Positions 1-7,607 of a stretch of DNA of 64,000 nt are shown piece after piece. This DNA is from Intestinimonas massiliensis (ex Afouda et al. 2020) (GTDB lineage: Bacteria > Bacillota > Clostridia > Oscillospirales > Oscillospiraceae): NCBI RefSeq assembly GCF_001244995.1, contig NZ_LN869529.1, forward strand, positions 1,568,957 through 1,632,956, in the 5' to 3' direction. Each line of letters begins with the position of its first letter. Within the stretch, counting starts at the first letter, position 1. Below the pieces are notes generated by a model that was not told the DNA's origin, made no database searches, and saw only the letters and a program-made list of their open reading frames with translations. Made by a program: the position numbers and the translations under genes.

Positions 1-73
1 GGAACCGCTCGGGGAAAGCCCCCGTCACGGTGTAGAGGACGCTGCCCCGGAAAAAGTTGATGATCTTCTGCAT
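1..73 (-). CDS. yqfD: Sporulation protein YqfD, N-terminal 24 codons only
   Basis: The visible piece begins at an ATG at position 73 and reads into the window edge. Its first residues (MQKIINFFRGSVLYTVTG) match the usual start of YqfD, a membrane protein of the sporulation sigma-E regulon. It sits directly behind yqfC, with its ATG 10 bases past the yqfC stop, which is the conserved yqfC-yqfD order in spore-forming Firmicutes. Only 73 bases are visible, so the identification rests on this order and on the short N-terminus. Confidence 0.75.
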   Translation of the reverse strand, partial: MQKIINFFRGSVLYTVTGAFPERF

Positions 74-83
74 GGCCGCCCTC

Positions 84-365
84 CTATGCCAAATCGACCC
101 CGGTGATGTCCCCGGTGATCAGCAGCTCCACCGCGTTCATGGCCCGCAGCTCCAGATTGGTCCCCCGGACCTTGACGATGAGCTTGCCGCCGCTGATGTG
201 AATCTCATCGCTGCCGTAGGCCAGGATGCCCCTGTGATTTTCCATGCGGAGCTGCCGGTCTCCCAGCAGCTCCACCCGGGGCAGGCCCGCCACCACGTCG
301 CCGGGCAGGTCGAACACCTCCGCCGTCTTTTCCAAAATACTCTCTTTGCGCGGTTTTTTCTCCAT
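84..365 (-). CDS. yqfC: Sporulation protein YqfC (YabP/YqfC family)
   Basis: This is a 93-residue protein of the YabP/YqfC family. It has the conserved central segments LPGDVVAGLPRVELLG and an ILAYGSDEIHI-like beta stretch. The family is expressed in the mother cell during sporulation; its biochemical role is not well defined. The start is the ATG at 365, preceded by a strong AGGAGG; an in-frame ATG 33 bases further upstream has no ribosome binding site. The gene is followed at once by yqfD, as in other spore formers. Confidence 0.88.
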   Translation of the reverse strand: MEKKPRKESILEKTAEVFDLPGDVVAGLPRVELLGDRQLRMENHRGILAYGSDEIHISGGKLIVKVRGTNLELRAMNAVELLITGDITGVDLA

Positions 366-400
366 AGCGAGTCCTCCTGTCTGGTGATGTGTATGCAAAA

Positions 401-443
401 GGGCCGGTCTCCTTGCCTGTCCAGCGGCAAAAGAGACCGGCCC
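401..443 (-). terminator. Stem-loop terminator after the YgjP-like gene
   Basis: A GGGCCGGTCTC arm pairs with GAGACCGGCCC around a 21-base loop. On the minus strand it is followed by TTTTGC. It lies between the stop of the metallopeptidase gene at 457 and the yqfC start at 365, so it should separate these units. Confidence 0.7.
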
Positions 444-456
444 CTCTTCTTTTTTC

Positions 457-1020
457 CTAGGGCTTTTGCAGTGCGCAGCCCTTCAGCCGCGCCCGCTTTT
501 CCTTCCAGTCCGGCATCAGCCGGTCCATCACGGCGTAAAACCCCGGGCCGTGGTTGGGGTGGAGGAAGTGGACCAGCTCATGGAGGGTCACATAGTCCAT
601 CAGCTCCTCCGGCAGGGCGGCCAGGGCGGTGTTGAGTACGATCTTTCCCCGGGTCCAGTGACAGCTCCCCCACCGGCTGGTCATATACCGCGCCTGGAGG
701 GCAGGGCGCGTCACCCCCAGAGGCTCCACCAGAGGCAGCACCCGGTCCAGAGCCCGGGTCAAGCTCTGCAAGGCCTCCTCCCGGTCCGGAGGCGGGATGG
801 GCGCCCCTCTCTGGGCGAGCCGCTCCCGCCCCCGGCCGATCCAGGCCGCCCGGCTGCGCACGAAGGCGTCCGCCGCCGCATAGGGCACCCGGCGGTTTAC
901 CGACACCCGCACCGTCCCGTCGCCCTCCAGGCGCAGGTTCATATTCTTCACCGACTTCACCGTCAGAGTATAGGTGATGGGCCCTTGAGGCGTGTCCACC
1001 GTCCGTTGTGTCTCTACCAC
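457..1020 (-). CDS. YgjP-like (DUF45/M48-type) metallopeptidase family protein
   Basis: The 187-residue product carries the zinc-binding HELVHFLHPNHGPGFY segment near the C-terminus (HExxH plus a downstream His). Just before it is the RWGSC motif typical of the YgjP/SprT-like metal-dependent hydrolase family. A cytosolic, possibly protein- or nucleotide-directed hydrolase is likely; the substrate is not known. A GTG start at 1020 was chosen because AGGTGGAG precedes it and because GTGGTAG overlaps the stop codon of the upstream DUF2804 gene, which implies translational coupling. A longer reading frame exists but would run inside the upstream gene. Confidence 0.82.
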   Translation of the reverse strand: MVETQRTVDTPQGPITYTLTVKSVKNMNLRLEGDGTVRVSVNRRVPYAAADAFVRSRAAWIGRGRERLAQRGAPIPPPDREEALQSLTRALDRVLPLVEPLGVTRPALQARYMTSRWGSCHWTRGKIVLNTALAALPEELMDYVTLHELVHFLHPNHGPGFYAVMDRLMPDWKEKRARLKGCALQKP

Positions 1021-1970
1021 CGATTCTCCACCTTTTCCGCAGAGCCCATCAGGTCCCTCACCCGGAGGGGCGTACCGTCGTCCAGCACCACGGTGCCGTT
1101 GAACCGGCCGAAGATCTGATGCTGCTCCGACCGGAGCGGCCCCGCGCCCGCACAGGCCGAGCGGTCCAGCACCGGGGTCATGGAGAGGGCGCACCGTTCT
1201 CCCGTAAAGGTCCAGGGGGCCATCCGGTCCCAGGGCAGGCGGAACGCCACGTCAGACAGCTTATGGACCCTTCCGTCATAAAAGACCGCGTTCTCCGTGG
1301 CTGCCGAGGTGTCTCCGAAGCCGCAGCCCAGGTTGAAGCCAAAGGGCACGCCGTCCAGCCGGCCCGAGGCCGAGGCCCAGTACCAGGTATTGTGCCAGGT
1401 CCACACCCCCCGGCCCCAGTCCAGGGTGCCGAAGGCGGTCTCCGGCTCGAAGCGCCGCACCTGCTCCCCCAGACGCACCGTCCCCTGGGCCCGCAGGCCG
1501 TTGATCTTCTGGTTGTAATGAAAGTGCCCCGGCTTGCCGAAGGGAGTGCAGATGACCATGGACTCCGGCGGCGCTTCGGTGAGGATCACATGGGCGTCCA
1601 GGGTCTGGTCCTCCCGGAACCGCTCCATGTGGGCGGTGAGTGTACGGTTCTGCCCGTCGTTGTGGAACAGCAGGGCATAGCCCCGGCCGGACACCGCCGC
1701 ATTCCCCCTCTGGGAGGTCCCGGGCAGGCCGGTGGCGCCCATGGGCAGCAGCCGCACAGGGCTTCGGGTCACCTGCCCGCCCTCCTGAAAGTCCAGCAGG
1801 GAGATGGAAGCCACGCCCAGGCAGGAGCTGTCCGCGATGGTCAGGGCCAGGGCGAAGCCATCCCCCATGACCAGATAGTAGTCCCACTCCTTGCGCCGGG
1901 CGGGGCCGCCCTTCACCCGGGAGCGGTCGTAGACGGGCAGGGGCCGCCGAGCCCACCCCGGCTCGGTCAG
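1014..1970 (-). CDS. DUF2804 family protein, start codon unclear
   Basis: The frame encodes a DUF2804-type protein, with hallmarks EPGWARRPLPVYDRS at the N-terminus, KEWDYYLV shortly after, and tryptophan-rich segments such as GRGVWTWHNTWYWAS in the middle. The family is uncharacterised and lipocalin-like in fold prediction. No ATG, GTG or TTG lies in a sensible place. A CTG at 1970 with CAGGGGAAAC in front is the best local start, and a TATAAT-like box lies about 40 bases upstream. Relatives usually have about 15 more residues before this point, so the 5' end may be truncated or frameshifted. The stop overlaps the start of the YgjP-like gene. Confidence 0.65.
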   Translation of the reverse strand: MTEPGWARRPLPVYDRSRVKGGPARRKEWDYYLVMGDGFALALTIADSSCLGVASISLLDFQEGGQVTRSPVRLLPMGATGLPGTSQRGNAAVSGRGYALLFHNDGQNRTLTAHMERFREDQTLDAHVILTEAPPESMVICTPFGKPGHFHYNQKINGLRAQGTVRLGEQVRRFEPETAFGTLDWGRGVWTWHNTWYWASASGRLDGVPFGFNLGCGFGDTSAATENAVFYDGRVHKLSDVAFRLPWDRMAPWTFTGERCALSMTPVLDRSACAGAGPLRSEQHQIFGRFNGTVVLDDGTPLRVRDLMGSAEKVENRW

Positions 1971-2084
1971 GTTTCCCCTGGGCCCGCATCCTAACGCTCT
2001 GCCGTGATTATACCACAAGCCCGCCACCGTGCATAGGACATCCCCGCCGGCGCATACCCTTTCCATTATGGAGGTGACGCGTGT

Positions 2085-3269
2085 ATGTCCAAGCTGCTCT
2101 CCCGTCAGGGCGTGCGGGATTTCTGCCTGGGGCTGGCCCTGCTGCTGGCCACCCTGGCCCTCATGTTCTGGCCCAAGGACTCCATGGCGGCGGCCCGGGA
2201 CGGGCTGACCCTGTGCTACAACGTCATCATCCCCTCCCTGTTTCCCTTCTTCGTCCTCTCTGCCCTGGTGGTGGACCTGGGGCTGGCCGGGCATCTGGGC
2301 CGGGCGCTGGAGGGGATCATGCGCCCGCTGTTCAACGTGCCGGGGGCCTGCGCCCCCGCCCTGGCCCTGGGCTTTGTGGGGGGATACCCGGTGGGGGCCC
2401 GAACCGCTTTACAGCTCTACCAGAAGGGCATGTGCACCAAGACCGAGGCCGAGCGGCTGCTCGCCTTCTGCAACAATTCCGGCCCCGCCTTTATTCTGGG
2501 CGTGGTGGGGGCTGGGGTCTTTGCCAGCAGCAAGGTGGGCGTGCTGCTCTACTTGGCCCATGCCGCGGCCTCGGTGTGCGTGGGACTGGTATTTCGCTTT
2601 TACAAGGCGGGCAAACGCCGGGGCGAGCCCCGCCGGGTCGGGCCCCGCTTTGAGGCCGCGCGCTTCACCGCCGCCTTCACCGGGGCCATCCGGGACTCCT
2701 TCCTCTCCACCCTGAATATCTGCGCCTTTGTCGTGTTCTTCACCGTGGTCATCAGGCTGTTTTTTCTCTCCGGCGTGCTGCCGGGGCTGGCCGGGCTCCT
2801 GGGGCGGCTGCTGGGACCGCTGGGGTTTTCCCGGGCCTGGGCGGAGCGGCTGCTCACCGGCTTTTTCGAAATTTCCTCCGGCGTCTGGACCCTGTCCGGA
2901 GAGGGGGACATGGCGGGACGCATGTCTATGGCCGCCTTTATGCTGGGATGGGCGGGGCTGTCCGTTCACTGCCAGGTTCTGTCCTTCCTGGGCGGCAGCG
3001 GTCTGTCGGCGCGGACCTATATCCTGGGAAAAATGCTCCACGGCGGCCTGTCCGCCCTGTTTGTGGGGCTGCTCGCCCGCCTGTTTCCCCTGGAAGCCCC
3101 CGTGTCCTCCTACCTGGCCGACCAGGTGGAGAGCCTCTCCGCCTTAGACTTCTCCACCGCCCTTACCATCTCCACCGTATGCGCCTGGGTGCTGTGGCTG
3201 CTGTTCTTCACCGCCGCCCTGGCCGCGGTGCGAAAAACCAGTAGAAAAAGGCGGAAAGCTGTGCTATGA
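2085..3269 (+). CDS. ylbJ: Sporulation integral membrane protein YlbJ
   Basis: This 394-residue polytopic membrane protein has the nucleoside-recognition (Gate) fold seen in YlbJ. It includes the diagnostic GFVGGYPVGA and LLAFCNNSGPAFILG segments in its first half and a second Gate repeat towards the C-terminus. YlbJ belongs to the mother-cell sporulation regulon and is needed for normal spore cortex and heat resistance; the transported substrate is not established. GGAGGTG precedes the ATG. With yqfC and yqfD nearby it supports a spore-forming host. Confidence 0.88.
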   Translation: MSKLLSRQGVRDFCLGLALLLATLALMFWPKDSMAAARDGLTLCYNVIIPSLFPFFVLSALVVDLGLAGHLGRALEGIMRPLFNVPGACAPALALGFVGGYPVGARTALQLYQKGMCTKTEAERLLAFCNNSGPAFILGVVGAGVFASSKVGVLLYLAHAAASVCVGLVFRFYKAGKRRGEPRRVGPRFEAARFTAAFTGAIRDSFLSTLNICAFVVFFTVVIRLFFLSGVLPGLAGLLGRLLGPLGFSRAWAERLLTGFFEISSGVWTLSGEGDMAGRMSMAAFMLGWAGLSVHCQVLSFLGGSGLSARTYILGKMLHGGLSALFVGLLARLFPLEAPVSSYLADQVESLSALDFSTALTISTVCAWVLWLLFFTAALAAVRKTSRKRRKAVL

Positions 3270-3305
3270 TGGTAGACAGCAAAGGAAAGGCTGGAGGCGC
3301 GGCAC

Positions 3306-3515
3306 ATGTTGTTCGAAAAAAAGATGGACCCCAGATGCTCCTACTGTTCCCGGAGCGCCAGACTGGATGACGAGACCGTCATGTGCATCAAAAAGGGGGT
3401 AGTGCCCGCCGGGTACCACTGCCGCGGCTTCCAATACGACCCGCTCAAGCGGGTGCCGCCCCGTCCGGCGGCCCCGGACTTTTCCCGGCTCAAGGACGAG
3501 GACTTCTCCTTATAG
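3306..3515 (+). CDS. Small conserved hypothetical protein with a CxxC motif
   Basis: This 69-residue soluble protein follows ylbJ by 36 bases and has a GGAGG-like site before its ATG. It has Cys residues in a CSYC pair near residue 11, a further MCIKKG Cys and a YHCRGF Cys. That spacing suggests a small zinc- or metal-binding knuckle. The C-terminus is proline-rich and acidic. I do not recognise a characterised family. It ends just before a strong bidirectional terminator. Confidence 0.7.
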   Translation: MLFEKKMDPRCSYCSRSARLDDETVMCIKKGVVPAGYHCRGFQYDPLKRVPPRPAAPDFSRLKDEDFSL

Positions 3516-3522
3516 GCATGAG

Positions 3523-3561
3523 AAACGGGAGGCGCGTCAATTTTGACGCGCCTCCCGTTTT
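3523..3561. terminator. Bidirectional terminator
   Basis: A perfect arm AAACGGGAGGCGCGTCAA pairs with its complement across positions 3541-3558, followed by TTT on the plus strand and preceded by AAA, so it can serve both strands. It separates the ylbJ unit from the convergent stalk-domain gene. Confidence 0.9.
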
Positions 3562-3581
3562 ACTGCAGTTTCCACTCCCAC

Positions 3582-4892
3582 TCAGTCGTCCCAATCGTCG
3601 TCATCATCGTCGTCGTGGTCGTGATGGTCATCGTCATCCCAGTCGTCATCATACCAGTCGTCCAGATCATCCACCCGGTCGTCCACCTTGTCGAGCTGCT
3701 TGTTCAGGTCCCGGTACTCGCTGCCGGTCAGCTTGCCGGCCTTATAGTCCCGTTCAATGGCATCCTCCAGGGCGTCGATCTCGTCGTCCAGAGCGTCTAG
3801 CTTCCGCTCGATGGCCCTCCATGCCTGCTTGTTGTTGTGCTCTCCCTTGGCGGGCTTGTAGTTCTCCACGTCCTTCTGGCGCTGGTCCGCCTTGGCGTCC
3901 AGGGCCTCGATCTGCTTCACATAGCTGTCGTAGGCGCCGGAGCCCTCCGGCTTGGAGGTATCGTCATCCTTACCGTCGTAGTCCACGGTCTTGTCGGCCA
4001 GGTCGTCCCAGGCATCCTTCATCCGGACGTCCAGCGCGTTGATACGGCCGTTGAGGGCGTTGTACTGCCGGTTGGTCAGGCTCTCATCCCGCAGGTGGGC
4101 GTTCAGGCTCTTATACTCGGCGCTGATGTCCTTGGACAGCAGGCTCAGATCCACCGCCATATCCTTGTACTGCTTCAGCCGGCCGCTGTCGGTTTCGGCG
4201 GGCTTCAGATCCTTGATCTCGGCCTCTACAGCCTTCACCCGCTCGGTCAGCTCGTCGATGGCCCTGGCGTGGGTCTCCTCCACGGTCAGCTTGCCGGTCT
4301 CGTCGCCGATGGTCTTGCTGCGCAGCAGATCCAGGGCGTCCTTCAGCCGGTTATCCAGCTTGTCAATGCGGGTGGTCAGAACGTTGAATTCGTCGGTCTC
4401 CAGCTTGCCGTCCATGTGCTGGGCGTTGACCCGTTGGGCGTAGGTGTGCAGGTCGTCCCGGATGTTGTCGATGGTCTCGCTGTGCAGATCGTACTGGTCC
4501 TTCCGTCCGGCGTAGGTGGAGGCGGCCTTCAATTCGGCCACGGTGTCCTCGGCCTCTTCCGTGCGCTCGGTGAGTTTCTCCAGGGTCAGGTCCTCCGGCT
4601 TGGTGTCGGTCTTGGTGTAGAGGCTGACGGTCTGAGTCTTGCTGTTCCACTCCACCTCCAGGTCCATGGCGTTGCCCAGGGCCCGGATGGGAAGATAGGT
4701 GGTGCCGTCGTAGGTGATGGGGTAGACGACGTCGCCGTTTTTGTCCAGCAGGGTCTGCTTCTCTCCGTCCACCTGGACGGTGATGTCGGGACGCAGGTCG
4801 GCGGTGATATGCTGGACGGTGGCGGCGCCCGCCGCGCCCAGCAGAACGCCGGTCAGCAGCAGACCTACGATGGGAGCGCGAAAATGCTTCAT
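3582..4892 (-). CDS. Secreted stalk-domain (copper amine oxidase N-like) protein with coiled coil and Asp/His-rich tail
   Basis: The 436-residue protein starts with a signal-peptide-like segment (KHFRAPIVGLLLTGVLLGAAGAA). A copper amine oxidase N-terminal-like stalk domain follows at about residues 30-95 (YLPIRALGNAMDLEVEW). Residues 110-400 are rich in Glu, Asp, Lys and Leu heptads and look like a long helical or coiled-coil rod in repeated units. The last about 35 residues are almost only Asp, His and Trp, such as DDDDHHDHDDDDDDDWDD. The stalk domain suggests an exported, wall-associated protein, and the tail could bind divalent metals. AAGGAAGG precedes the ATG. No enzymatic domain is visible. 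Confidence 0.75.
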   Translation of the reverse strand: MKHFRAPIVGLLLTGVLLGAAGAATVQHITADLRPDITVQVDGEKQTLLDKNGDVVYPITYDGTTYLPIRALGNAMDLEVEWNSKTQTVSLYTKTDTKPEDLTLEKLTERTEEAEDTVAELKAASTYAGRKDQYDLHSETIDNIRDDLHTYAQRVNAQHMDGKLETDEFNVLTTRIDKLDNRLKDALDLLRSKTIGDETGKLTVEETHARAIDELTERVKAVEAEIKDLKPAETDSGRLKQYKDMAVDLSLLSKDISAEYKSLNAHLRDESLTNRQYNALNGRINALDVRMKDAWDDLADKTVDYDGKDDDTSKPEGSGAYDSYVKQIEALDAKADQRQKDVENYKPAKGEHNNKQAWRAIERKLDALDDEIDALEDAIERDYKAGKLTGSEYRDLNKQLDKVDDRVDDLDDWYDDDWDDDDHHDHDDDDDDDWDD

Positions 4893-5040
4893 AAGAATCC
4901 TTCCTTTCCGAAATGGGGCACGTTTGCGCCGTTTGGTCGGTTTTGGCGTTTTGCCCTTTCATCCAGTTAACGCACCGGCCCCGGCTTTTATCGCAGGAAG
5001 AGAAAAAATCTTTGAGAACTTTTTCAGGCTCCTGAAATCG

Positions 5041-5080
5041 CGCGGGGAGGAGGCGCCCCGTCGGCGCCTCCTCCCCGCGT
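5041..5080. terminator. Very strong GC-rich stem-loop after the hydrogenase gene
   Basis: CGCGGGGAGGAGGCGCC pairs perfectly with its complement around a short loop. It lies 19 bases beyond the hydrogenase stop on the minus strand. The T-tract is poor, so termination may depend on the stem alone. Confidence 0.65.
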
Positions 5081-5098
5081 GTCATACAGCCGGCGGAC

Positions 5099-6622
5099 TC
5101 AGTCCACCAGCTTATCCAGCTCCTTGATATGCTCCGTCTCGTTGGAGGTCTTGTGCTTGGCCTGCCTGGCGTACTGGTTCACCGCCGTCTTGGACCGCAG
5201 GATGGGCTGCATGGTGCCCGCACCCGCCACGCACCCACCGGGGCAGGCCATGCCCTCCAGCAGGTAGCCGGGGTATTTGCCCGCCACGGCCCCCGTCATC
5301 AGCTTCCGGCACTCCTGCAGCCCCTCGGCGCTGGCCACCTGGATATCCCGTTCGGGGAATCGCTCCCGGATCACGTTCACCACCGCCTGGGCCACGCCGC
5401 CGGAGACGGCAAAGTTCCGCCCGTCGGCCGAGGCGTCGTTGACGCCGTCCGGGTCCTCCTGGATGGTGGCCAGGTCCAGGTGCTTGGCGTCGAAAATGCC
5501 GGCCATCTCCTCAAAAGTGAGAACAAAGTCCACCTCGCTGCGGACACTTTTGCGCATGGCCTCCAGCTTTTTGGCGGCGCAGGGCCCGATAAAGACCACC
5601 TTGCCGTGGGGGTGATCCTTCTTGATGAGCCGGGCGGTCAGGGTCATGGGGGTCAGGGCCATGGATACGCACCTGGCGTAGTCGGGGAAGAGCTTTTTGG
5701 CCATGACCGACCAGGCCGGGCAGCAGGAGGTGGCCATGAAGGGAAGGGACTCGGGCACCTCCCGGATGAAGTCCTCGGCCTCCTGGGTGGCGCACAGGTC
5801 GGCGCCGATGGCCACCTCGAAGATGTCGGCAAAGCCCAACTGCTTCATGGCGGCGCGGAGCTTGCCCGGAGTCACCTTGGGCCCGAACTGGCCCACAAAG
5901 GCGGGGGCTACCGCGGCATAGACCCGCTCGCCCGACTGAATGGCCCGGATGACCTGGAAAATCTGGGACTTGTCGGCGATGGCGCCGAAGGGGCAATTCA
6001 CCAGGCACATCCCGCAGGAGACACACTTTTCATAGTCGATATCGGCCTTGCCATTGACGTCGGAGTGAATGGCATTCATGCCGCAGGCCGCGGCGCAGGG
6101 CCGCTCCTGCTTGATGATGGCGTGATAGGCGCACACATCCACGCAGCGGCCGCATTTGATGCACTTGTCCTGGTCGATGACCGACCGGCCGTTATAGCGG
6201 TCCAGCCGGATGGCATCCTTGGGGCAGACCTCCACACAGGGGTGAGCCAGGCAGCCCTGGCAGCCCTCGGTCACCAGCACCTGCTTCTCCTTGCAGCCGT
6301 TGCAGGCGAACTTGATCACATTGATGAGAGGCGGAGTGTAGTAGGTCTCATCCTGGTCCGCCGCCTCGATGTTGTCCGACAGGGGGGCGTGCTCGGCGGC
6401 GCTGCGGTAGGGCAGGCCCATGGCCAGCCGCAGGCGCTCGCCCACGATGGCGCGCTCCAGGAACACGTCGTTGCGGAAGTTGCCCACCTCGCCCGGAATG
6501 ATCTTATAAGGGAGTGCCTCAATCCTCTTGTCCACCGGCCACTCGGTATGGTACGCCATCCGGGCCACTTCCCGGAAGATCCGATGCCGAATCTCCTGGA
6601 TACGGGTCTCTACGCCTCGCAT
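5099..6622 (-). CDS. Monomeric [FeFe] hydrogenase (group B-like) with 4Fe-4S domains
   Basis: The 507-residue protein reversibly forms H2 from reduced ferredoxin-type donors. Ferredoxin-like cysteine clusters lie at about residues 107-134, 154-180 and 200-210. The H-cluster motifs follow: TSCCPAW at 298-304, GPCAAKK at 346-352 and EGMACPGGC at 456-464. The TSCCPAW form of the first motif points to the group B type rather than the classic CpI type. The ATG at 6622 was chosen because AAGGGGAC precedes it; an ATG 45 bases upstream lacks a site. It follows the lysine operon but has its own promoter. It probably disposes of reducing power from amino acid fermentation. Confidence 0.9.
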   Translation of the reverse strand: MRGVETRIQEIRHRIFREVARMAYHTEWPVDKRIEALPYKIIPGEVGNFRNDVFLERAIVGERLRLAMGLPYRSAAEHAPLSDNIEAADQDETYYTPPLINVIKFACNGCKEKQVLVTEGCQGCLAHPCVEVCPKDAIRLDRYNGRSVIDQDKCIKCGRCVDVCAYHAIIKQERPCAAACGMNAIHSDVNGKADIDYEKCVSCGMCLVNCPFGAIADKSQIFQVIRAIQSGERVYAAVAPAFVGQFGPKVTPGKLRAAMKQLGFADIFEVAIGADLCATQEAEDFIREVPESLPFMATSCCPAWSVMAKKLFPDYARCVSMALTPMTLTARLIKKDHPHGKVVFIGPCAAKKLEAMRKSVRSEVDFVLTFEEMAGIFDAKHLDLATIQEDPDGVNDASADGRNFAVSGGVAQAVVNVIRERFPERDIQVASAEGLQECRKLMTGAVAGKYPGYLLEGMACPGGCVAGAGTMQPILRSKTAVNQYARQAKHKTSNETEHIKELDKLVD

Positions 6623-6683
6623 TGTACTGTCCCCTTTACGTTGTGTCGTTTCCGGCAGGAGCCTCATCCCCCGGTTCCCTCTC

Positions 6684-6712
6684 AGGATACCTTAATCGCC
6701 CTCGCCTGTAAA
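6684..6712 (-). promoter_or_regulatory. Sigma-A type promoter of the hydrogenase gene
   Basis: On the minus strand TTTACA (6712-6707) and TATCCT (6689-6684) are separated by 17 bases and lie about 60 bases upstream of the hydrogenase ATG. The gap after kamE also holds an imperfect GC-rich stem-loop near 6773-6805. Confidence 0.65.
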
Positions 6713-6815
6713 GCGTCAACTTGCGCAAAAATTTCAAGAGTGCCGTTCCGCCTGAAGCAACAGCACGCGAAGAGCAGGGCGCACCCCGCGGCACACCCTG
6801 CCCCATGGCCTGTTC

Positions 6816-7607
6816 TTATTCCCGGCCCATGCGCCGGGCCATCTCCTTCACGGCGAAGGTGATGACATCGCCGGCGTAGGTGCCGGCGCCGAAGCCGGCG
6901 TCAAAGCCCAGCTCCTTGGCCAGCGCATGGGTGATGCGGGCGCCGCCGCAGCAGACGATCATCTTGTCCCGCACGCCTTCGGCCTCGCACAGCTCGACGA
7001 GCTCGGTGAGGTTCTTTACATGCACGTCCTTCTGGGTGACGGTCTGGGACACCAGCAGCACGTCGGCGTGGAGCTCCCGGGCCTTGCGGATGAACTCGTC
7101 GTTGGGCACCTGGGAGCCCAGGTTGTAGGCCTCCACCATCTCGTAGCGCTCCAGGCCGTAATGCCCGGCAAAGCCCTTGCGGTTCATGATGGCGTCGATG
7201 CCCACGGTGTGGGCGTCGGTGCCGGTGGAGGCGCCCACCACCACTACCTTGCGGCCGATGTGCTCCCGAATGTACTCGTTGGTCTCCTCCATGTCCATGG
7301 CCTCGTCGGCCACCGTCATGACCTCGATCTCGTTGTAGTTGACGCTGTGGGTGGTGGCCCCGTAGACCACATAGAAGGTGAAATTCTCATCCAGCTTCTG
7401 GCGCAGGGCCACGTTGGGGTCGGGGATGCCCATCTTCTGGGCCAGTTGGACCGCCGCCGCCGCCCCTTTGTCGTCGTCCTTCACCGGCAGGGTGAAGGAC
7501 ATCTGTACCTTGGCGTCGTTCATGGTATCGCCGTAAGGGCGCAGCTTGGTGAGGTCCAGTGTGGTGTCCAGGTCCTTGTCCCTGATCTGATACAGTCCGG
7601 AGCTCAT
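6816..7607 (-). CDS. kamE: Lysine 5,6-aminomutase beta subunit
   Basis: This 263-residue subunit binds adenosylcobalamin and PLP in lysine (or beta-lysine) 5,6-aminomutase, which moves the terminal amino group to C5. The cobalamin-binding motif DAHTVG is at residues 131-136, and Lys144, the residue that anchors PLP in the characterised enzyme, is conserved in MNRKGFAGHYG. The C-terminal Rossmann-like domain has the CGGARITH and GFGAGTYAGDV segments. Its ATG overlaps the kamD stop (ATGA), which fits tight coupling of the two subunits. It is the last gene of the lysine operon. Confidence 0.96.
   Translation of the reverse strand: MSSGLYQIRDKDLDTTLDLTKLRPYGDTMNDAKVQMSFTLPVKDDDKGAAAAVQLAQKMGIPDPNVALRQKLDENFTFYVVYGATTHSVNYNEIEVMTVADEAMDMEETNEYIREHIGRKVVVVGASTGTDAHTVGIDAIMNRKGFAGHYGLERYEMVEAYNLGSQVPNDEFIRKARELHADVLLVSQTVTQKDVHVKNLTELVELCEAEGVRDKMIVCCGGARITHALAKELGFDAGFGAGTYAGDVITFAVKEMARRMGRE

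Noticed and set aside
137-430. Alternative frames overlapping yqfC
   Set aside because: The yqfC frame has a ribosome binding site and family match; the others are shifted translations of the same DNA.
6773-6805. Terminator directly after kamE
   Set aside because: A GC-rich imperfect stem is visible but there is no T-tract, so read-through into the hydrogenase gene cannot be excluded.
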